From the NCBI GenBank assembly GCA_007132255.1, contig SLOZ01000186.1, positions 1 through 11,306 on the forward strand: a stretch of DNA of 11,306 bases. The letters are read 5' to 3'. The translations under genes were made by a program, and so were the position numbers. Origin of the DNA: Limnochordia bacterium. Lineage in GTDB: Bacteria; Bacillota; Limnochordia; Darwinibacteriales; B1SED10-159. The notes under the pieces are model-generated. The model saw nothing but the letters and a program-made list of their open reading frames with translations, did no database searches and had not been told where the DNA came from. This document shows, piece by piece, positions 7,612 through 11,306 of the stretch (the stretch's first letter is position 1; each line of letters opens with the position of its first letter).

Positions 7612-8913
7612 ATGAAGTTTTCGTATAAAACACTGCAGGATTTGCGCGCTGACGCCAAAGTGCTGCAGGTGACACTGCCGATTCAGGAAGACCTTGCGCC
7701 TTTGGCGGCACCGCTGGCTGTGAATGGCGGTCAAGTAGAGAATCGTCTCGGCATTCATCCCATGGAAGGCTGCGATGGCGAGAGCGATGGATCACCGGGT
7801 CCGCTGACTCACCGTCGCTACCAACGGTTTGCCGCAGGAGGCGCAGGGCTGCTGTGGTTCGAAGCCGTGGCTGTACACCCGCGCGGTATGTCCAACAAAC
7901 GCCAACTGCGGATTACGCCGGAAAATGTAGACGCCTTTAAGGTATTGGTGGAAGAAATGCACAACACGGCAGCATCAGCTTGGGGCGGTCGGCCGTACAA
8001 CGTGTTCCAGATGACCCATTCCGGCCGTTACGGTTTGGATAAACAGATCGCCGTGCATAGTCCGGAATTGGACGCCAAAGTAAAATTGGCAGCGGACCAT
8101 CCGGTGATCACTGACGATGAATTGGAGGCGTTAGTGGAGCATTATGTGGCGGCAGCGAAGCTGGCCAAAGAGGCAGGGTTCGATGCCGTAGATATCAAGG
8201 GCTGTCACCGGTACCTATTGTCCGAGCTGCTGGGTGCGCATTCACGGGAAGGGCGCTATGGCGGCAGCTACGAAAATCGGACTCGGATGTTCCGCGACAT
8301 CGCGCAGGCTATCAAGGGTGCCGTGGACATTGACTTGGCTATCCGCTTCAACAGCTACGATGCACTGCCCCTACCCTTTGGGTGGGGCTGCGACGAACAG
8401 GGAGAAGCGGATCTCACCGAGCCGAAGCAATTTGTGCGGGAGATGGAGCAGCTGGGCGTAGGTCTTTTCAATGTCAGTGCCAGTTCTCCTTACACTGCAC
8501 CGCATATCAGCAGGCCCTACGATCAACCGGGCCGCTTCGGCTATCCGCCGCCGGAACCCCAGTTAAAGGGCGTAGCTCGGCTGCTGAATCTGGGTCGCGA
8601 AATAAAGCAGGAACTACCCAACAGTGTGGTTATGGGTACCGGCTACAGTTGGCTGCGGCATATGGCAGCGGAAGTGGCTGCCGGCACTGTCCAGGAAGGT
8701 TGGACAGATATCGTTGGTTTTGGCCGCGGCGCTTTTGCCTATCCAGATTTCGCCAACGACATTTTGCGAGGATCTGGCATGCAGCGATCCAAAGCCTGTA
8801 TCACGTGCACGAAGTGTGCCGAACTGAAGGCCAGCAAGGCCTTATCCGGCTGTGTTGTGCGGGATAGCGAAGTGTATTTGGAGCCCTATCGGCAGTTGGA
8901 TCAACTGTCGTAA
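7612..8913 (+). CDS. NADH:flavin oxidoreductase / Old Yellow Enzyme family with C-terminal Fe-S cysteine motif
   Basis: A 433-residue FMN TIM-barrel enzyme. ATG 7612 has GGAGG at 7602-7606; an in-frame GTG at 7600 precedes that site and was rejected. OYE landmarks: NRLGIHPMEG (44-53), FQMTHSGRYG (132-141) with the His-x-Gly-Arg element, DIKGCHRYLLSELLG (194-208), in which Tyr201 appears to match the catalytic Tyr of 2,4-dienoyl-CoA reductase, RYGGSYENRTR (215-225), and DIVGFGRGAFAYPDF (366-380), the FMN phosphate site. The C-terminus has Cys396, Cys399, Cys402 and Cys414 (C-x2-C-x2-C-x11-C), resembling the 4Fe-4S site of 2,4-dienoyl-CoA and enoate reductases, which have x3 at the second gap. 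In those enzymes a FAD/NAD(P)H domain follows in the same chain; here the protein ends 19 residues later. It probably reduces, or forms, a C=C bond conjugated to a carbonyl. Whether the FAD protein encoded next supplies electrons is inference. Confidence 0.9.
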   Translation: MKFSYKTLQDLRADAKVLQVTLPIQEDLAPLAAPLAVNGGQVENRLGIHPMEGCDGESDGSPGPLTHRRYQRFAAGGAGLLWFEAVAVHPRGMSNKRQLRITPENVDAFKVLVEEMHNTAASAWGGRPYNVFQMTHSGRYGLDKQIAVHSPELDAKVKLAADHPVITDDELEALVEHYVAAAKLAKEAGFDAVDIKGCHRYLLSELLGAHSREGRYGGSYENRTRMFRDIAQAIKGAVDIDLAIRFNSYDALPLPFGWGCDEQGEADLTEPKQFVREMEQLGVGLFNVSASSPYTAPHISRPYDQPGRFGYPPPEPQLKGVARLLNLGREIKQELPNSVVMGTGYSWLRHMAAEVAAGTVQEGWTDIVGFGRGAFAYPDFANDILRGSGMQRSKACITCTKCAELKASKALSGCVVRDSEVYLEPYRQLDQLS

Positions 8914-8927
8914 GTGGGTTCAGGATA

Positions 8928-8956
8928 GAGCCGTTTCTGCGTGGTGGGAACGGCTC
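8928..8956 (+). other. Stem-loop in the gap between the OYE and FAD-protein genes
   Basis: GAGCCGTT (8928-8935) pairs with AACGGCTC (8949-8956). Three further pairs, two of them wobble, leave a 7-base loop. It begins 15 bases past the OYE stop codon. No T run follows, so it is not a standard terminator. A second small hairpin follows, CTGCT/AGCAG (8960-8964 and 8971-8975). It may be an attenuator, an RNA-processing or stability element, or may set different expression levels for the two genes. Confidence 0.5.
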
Positions 8957-9059
8957 ATTCTGCTTGGTTTAGCAGGAAGTGTGACAAGTGCAGTGAGGGC
9001 AGGTGTGTGCATGATTGTGAAAGCCGCCGTCCTGCCGATGCTGTCAGACGCACGGAGAT

Positions 9060-9065
9060 GGGAGG
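9060..9065 (+). promoter_or_regulatory. Ribosome binding site favouring GTG 9073
   Basis: GGGAGG is followed by a 7-base spacer to GTG 9073. It is the best initiation signal in the region; the in-frame upstream starts (GTG 8941, GTG 8944, ATG 9058) have no comparable site. Confidence 0.7.
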
Positions 9066-9072
9066 CAGTACA

Positions 9073-11112
9073 GTGAGCATTACCTTTGCTGGACATACGT
9101 TGGAAACTCACAGTTACAATACGGTGGTGGTGGGCACGGGGGCAGCGGGTTTTAATGCTGCAGATGCGCTGCATAACCTGGGTCAACATGACGTTGCTAT
9201 TGTGACGGAAGGCTTGAATATGGGGACCTCGCGCAACACTGGATCGGACAAGCAGACGTATTACAAACTCACCACATCCGGGGGCCAATCCGACTCCATT
9301 TGGGATATGGCACAATCACTGTTCGCCGGTGGGTCCATGCACGGTGATGTGTCGCTGGTGGAGGCGGCCATGTCGGCGCAGGGGTTTTATAACTTGGTAC
9401 GCATCGGGGTACCGTTTCCTCACAACAAATATGGTGAGTATGTTGGGTATAAGACGGACCACGATCCGCGGCAGCGAGCCTCCAGTATTGGGCCACTGAC
9501 CTCTAGGCGGATGGTGGAGCAGCTGCAGAAACAGACAGAGGCCAAAGGGATCCCGATCTTGGACGGTCTGCAGGTTATAGCTATTCTGACGGACCCGGAT
9601 AAAGAGCGCGCCTTAGGCTTGTTGGCGCTCAACAAGCGTAAGCAGGGAGACCCGGAACACTGCTATGTCTTAATCAGCTGCACGAATATTGTTTATGCCA
9701 CCGGTGGTCCGGCTGGCTTGTACAACCGGTCGGTGTATCCGCCCAGCCAGAATGGCGCTACCGGCATTGCTCTGGAAGCAGGAGCTTTAGGACAGAACCT
9801 CACCGAGTCGCAGTTTGGTCTGGCGTCGCTGAAGTTCCGCTGGAATCTATCCGGCACCTACCAGCAGGTTCTGCCGCGCTACGTTTCCACCGATGCTGAT
9901 GGCCAAGATCCGCGCGAGTTCCTGCAGGACTGGTTCGCGGATCCTGGAGCGATGTTGGACGCTGTGTTCCTTAAGGGTTACCAGTGGCCGTTCGATCCCC
10001 GCAAGACCATGCAGTACGGCTCGTCACTGGTGGACATCCTTGTCTACCACGAAACGATGATGAAGGACCGGCGAGTGTTCTTAGATTTTCGCGCTAATCC
10101 TACCTGGCAGGGTCAAGAGTTGGATTTTGCTTGGCTGGGCGAAGAAAGTCATGGCTATCTGGCAAACTCGAAAGCGTTGTTTGGCACGCCCATCGAGCGC
10201 CTGCAGCATATGAACCAGCCGGCCATTGATCTCTACCGGGATAACGGCATCGATTTGACCAAAGAACCGTTGGAGATTGCTGTCTGTGCGCAGCACAACA
10301 ATGGGGGCTTACTGGGTAATAGTTGGTGGGAAAGCAACCTCAAACATTTCTTCCCTGTCGGTGAAGTCAATGGCAGCCACGGAGTGTATCGACCCGGCGG
10401 TTCAGCCCTGAACTCGGGACAAGTGGGCAGTGCCCGAGCGGCGCAGTTCATAGCAGCCCGCTATACTGAAGAACCCATGGAAACTGCAGCTTTGTTGGAA
10501 GCTGCCGGAGAACAAGTGCGTGCGAAACTGAACATGGGACAACAGTTTTTGGCTCGAGCATCATCAGGGGGTAGTGGACCACAGCCATTGCGGCGCTCCG
10601 ATACGTCGGGTGACGGTCATGATATGGTGACTTGGGAAGTCGGCGAACTGCGTCGGCGCATCGCTGACACCATGGATCAATTTGGCGGCTGCATTCGCTC
10701 CGCTGACGGTATCGACGACGCTATTAAAGACCTGTGGTCGCTGTTGGCACAGCTGTCCGTTAAGATGAAATTAGCCGGCAGCGCTGAACTGGGCCGGGCC
10801 TTCCAGAATTATGATCGTCTGGTAGCGGCCATCACGTATTTGGCAGCAATTCGGGACTATGTCCAGCAGGGTGGTGGCAGTCGCGGCTCCTATCTGGTGG
10901 CTCAGCACGATGGCGAGCTGCCATTGGACAGCCTTCCGGAAGCGTTCCGACATCGTCTAGACGACGGAACCATGAAGACGTCTGTCCAGCAGATTCGTTT
11001 TTCCCAGCACGGCTGCGAAGTGGAGTGGGTGCCTGTGCGGCCGATTCCTCAAGAAGATCAGTGGTTCGAAGAAGTGTGGCAGGCTTACCGAGAGGATAGA
11101 GTCATTCGGTGA
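9073..11112 (+). CDS. FAD-binding oxidoreductase, fumarate reductase/succinate dehydrogenase flavoprotein type
   Basis: From GTG 9073 the protein has 679 residues. The N-terminal Rossmann FAD motif is NTVVVGTGAAGFNAA (16-30), followed by TSRNTGSDKQTYYKL (52-66) where FrdA-type proteins contact FAD. NIVYATGG (205-212) and the second FAD segment HFFPVGEVNGSHGVYRPGG (425-443) with ALNSGQVGSARAAQFIA (445-461) are characteristic of the FrdA/SdhA/L-aspartate oxidase superfamily. The C-terminal part (about 520-610) looks like the helical domain of those proteins and includes GSRGSY (602-607). No transmembrane segment or Tat signal is seen, so it should be cytoplasmic. Substrate is unknown; the family moves electrons between FAD and a C-C/C=C or amine/imine centre. 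It follows the OYE gene by 159 bases and probably works with that enzyme. An in-frame extension back to GTG 8941 would add 44 residues with four cysteines; the strong ribosome binding site argues for 9073. Confidence 0.87.
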   Translation: MSITFAGHTLETHSYNTVVVGTGAAGFNAADALHNLGQHDVAIVTEGLNMGTSRNTGSDKQTYYKLTTSGGQSDSIWDMAQSLFAGGSMHGDVSLVEAAMSAQGFYNLVRIGVPFPHNKYGEYVGYKTDHDPRQRASSIGPLTSRRMVEQLQKQTEAKGIPILDGLQVIAILTDPDKERALGLLALNKRKQGDPEHCYVLISCTNIVYATGGPAGLYNRSVYPPSQNGATGIALEAGALGQNLTESQFGLASLKFRWNLSGTYQQVLPRYVSTDADGQDPREFLQDWFADPGAMLDAVFLKGYQWPFDPRKTMQYGSSLVDILVYHETMMKDRRVFLDFRANPTWQGQELDFAWLGEESHGYLANSKALFGTPIERLQHMNQPAIDLYRDNGIDLTKEPLEIAVCAQHNNGGLLGNSWWESNLKHFFPVGEVNGSHGVYRPGGSALNSGQVGSARAAQFIAARYTEEPMETAALLEAAGEQVRAKLNMGQQFLARASSGGSGPQPLRRSDTSGDGHDMVTWEVGELRRRIADTMDQFGGCIRSADGIDDAIKDLWSLLAQLSVKMKLAGSAELGRAFQNYDRLVAAITYLAAIRDYVQQGGGSRGSYLVAQHDGELPLDSLPEAFRHRLDDGTMKTSVQQIRFSQHGCEVEWVPVRPIPQEDQWFEEVWQAYREDRVIR

Positions 11113-11129
11113 GTTTCCAACAAAAGGAA

Positions 11130-11178
11130 TGAACCTGGTTTGTTCCAGAAAATGGAACATACCAGGTTCACTTTGTTT
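11130..11178. terminator. Long hairpin terminator closing the cluster, possibly bidirectional
   Basis: TGAACCTGGT (11130-11139) pairs with ACCAGGTTCA (11161-11170). Inside it, after one T-T mismatch, TGTTCCA (11141-11147) pairs with TGGAACA (11153-11159) around a 5-base GAAAA loop. That makes 17 pairs over 41 bases, 17 bases past the flavoprotein stop. CTTTGTTT follows on this strand. The run CAAAAGGAA before it gives a T-rich stretch on the other strand, so it could terminate from both sides. Confidence 0.8.
11141..11159. promoter_or_regulatory. Perfect 19-base palindrome inside the terminal hairpin
   Basis: TGTTCCA-N5-TGGAACA with both 7-base arms perfect. It forms the top of the terminator hairpin and also resembles the imperfect palindrome before the aldolase gene (1492-1510), agreeing at 15 of 19 positions. 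It may be only part of the terminator; alternatively it is a second binding site for the regulator, placed before whatever gene starts at the right edge. Confidence 0.3.
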
Positions 11179-11235
11179 GCACTTCTTCATGCGTGGGGAA
11201 ATGGGACTTCGGGGTATTCTGGGACGGGCCAGGCA

Positions 11236-11306
11236 GTGGGCCTCACAGAGCAGCTCCAAGAACTGTCCAAGCTGCGCCCACATTCTATCGTGGAGCTACT
11301 CGCAAA
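11236..11306 (+). CDS. Possible start of a further gene, cut by the window edge
   Basis: After the terminal hairpin, one plus-strand frame is open to the edge. From GTG 11236 it reads VGLTEQLQELSKLRPHSI and continues VELLAK, an amphipathic, protein-like sequence. No clear ribosome binding site precedes it, and a TTG at 11173 in the same frame is an alternative start. The product is not recognised. The rest of 11171-11235 shows nothing I can interpret. Confidence 0.25.
   Translation, partial: MGLTEQLQELSKLRPHSIVELLA

Noticed and set aside
8852..9076. Small plus-strand frame ending in a GTGA overlap with GTG 9073, possibly a coupled short peptide
   Set aside because: Its first part lies inside the OYE gene, the product is unrecognised, and no good start signal was seen; the stop/start overlap can arise by chance.
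10957..11283. Minus-strand open frame of 108 codons at the right end
   Set aside because: It overlaps the flavoprotein 3' end and the terminator, has no ribosome binding site before its ATG, and gives no recognisable motif; it looks like a shadow frame.

Overview
The window is a compact plus-strand set of nine protein-coding genes for carbohydrate uptake and breakdown. All of them read left to right with short gaps. The sequence is moderately GC-rich. Strong AGGAGG-type ribosome binding sites, frequent GTG/TTG starts and the protein styles suggest an anaerobic or fermentative Bacillota-like bacterium. The solute-binding protein has a cleavable signal peptide without a lipobox cysteine, which fits a two-membrane lineage such as Limnochordia, Halanaerobia or Thermotogae-like better than a classic monoderm. 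That taxonomic reading is inference. I see no tRNA, rRNA, CRISPR array, insertion sequence or attachment site.

Layout: (1) 17-1303, a sugar ABC transporter substrate-binding protein, closed by a clear intrinsic terminator at 1317-1354; its permeases and ATPase are not in the window. (2) 1527-3267, KDPG aldolase then KDG kinase, the last two steps that convert 2-keto-3-deoxygluconate to pyruvate and glyceraldehyde-3-phosphate. (3) 3242-4066, an IclR-family regulator overlapping the kinase gene, probably the local KdgR-like control. (4) 4162-7585, a Gfo/Idh/MocA oxidoreductase, a xylose-isomerase-like TIM-barrel isomerase/epimerase, and a second, divergent Gfo/Idh/MocA oxidoreductase. (5) 7612-11112, an Old-Yellow-Enzyme-type flavin oxidoreductase with a C-terminal Fe-S cysteine motif, then a large FAD protein of the fumarate reductase/succinate dehydrogenase flavoprotein type. 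A long hairpin at 11130-11170 closes the cluster, and a possible next gene begins at the right edge.

How it may work together (inference): an imported sugar, uronate or glycoside is oxidised and isomerised by the two dehydrogenases and the TIM-barrel enzyme. It may pass through a keto or unsaturated intermediate handled by the OYE/FAD pair, and ends as KDG, which the kinase and aldolase feed into glycolysis. The presence of two dehydrogenases plus an OYE/Fe-S protein next to a FrdA-like flavoprotein is more redox machinery than a standard hexuronate pathway needs, and is the most interesting part of the window. The 159-base stretch between these last two genes is also unusual: it holds two hairpins and an in-frame cysteine cluster resembling a 4Fe-4S motif.
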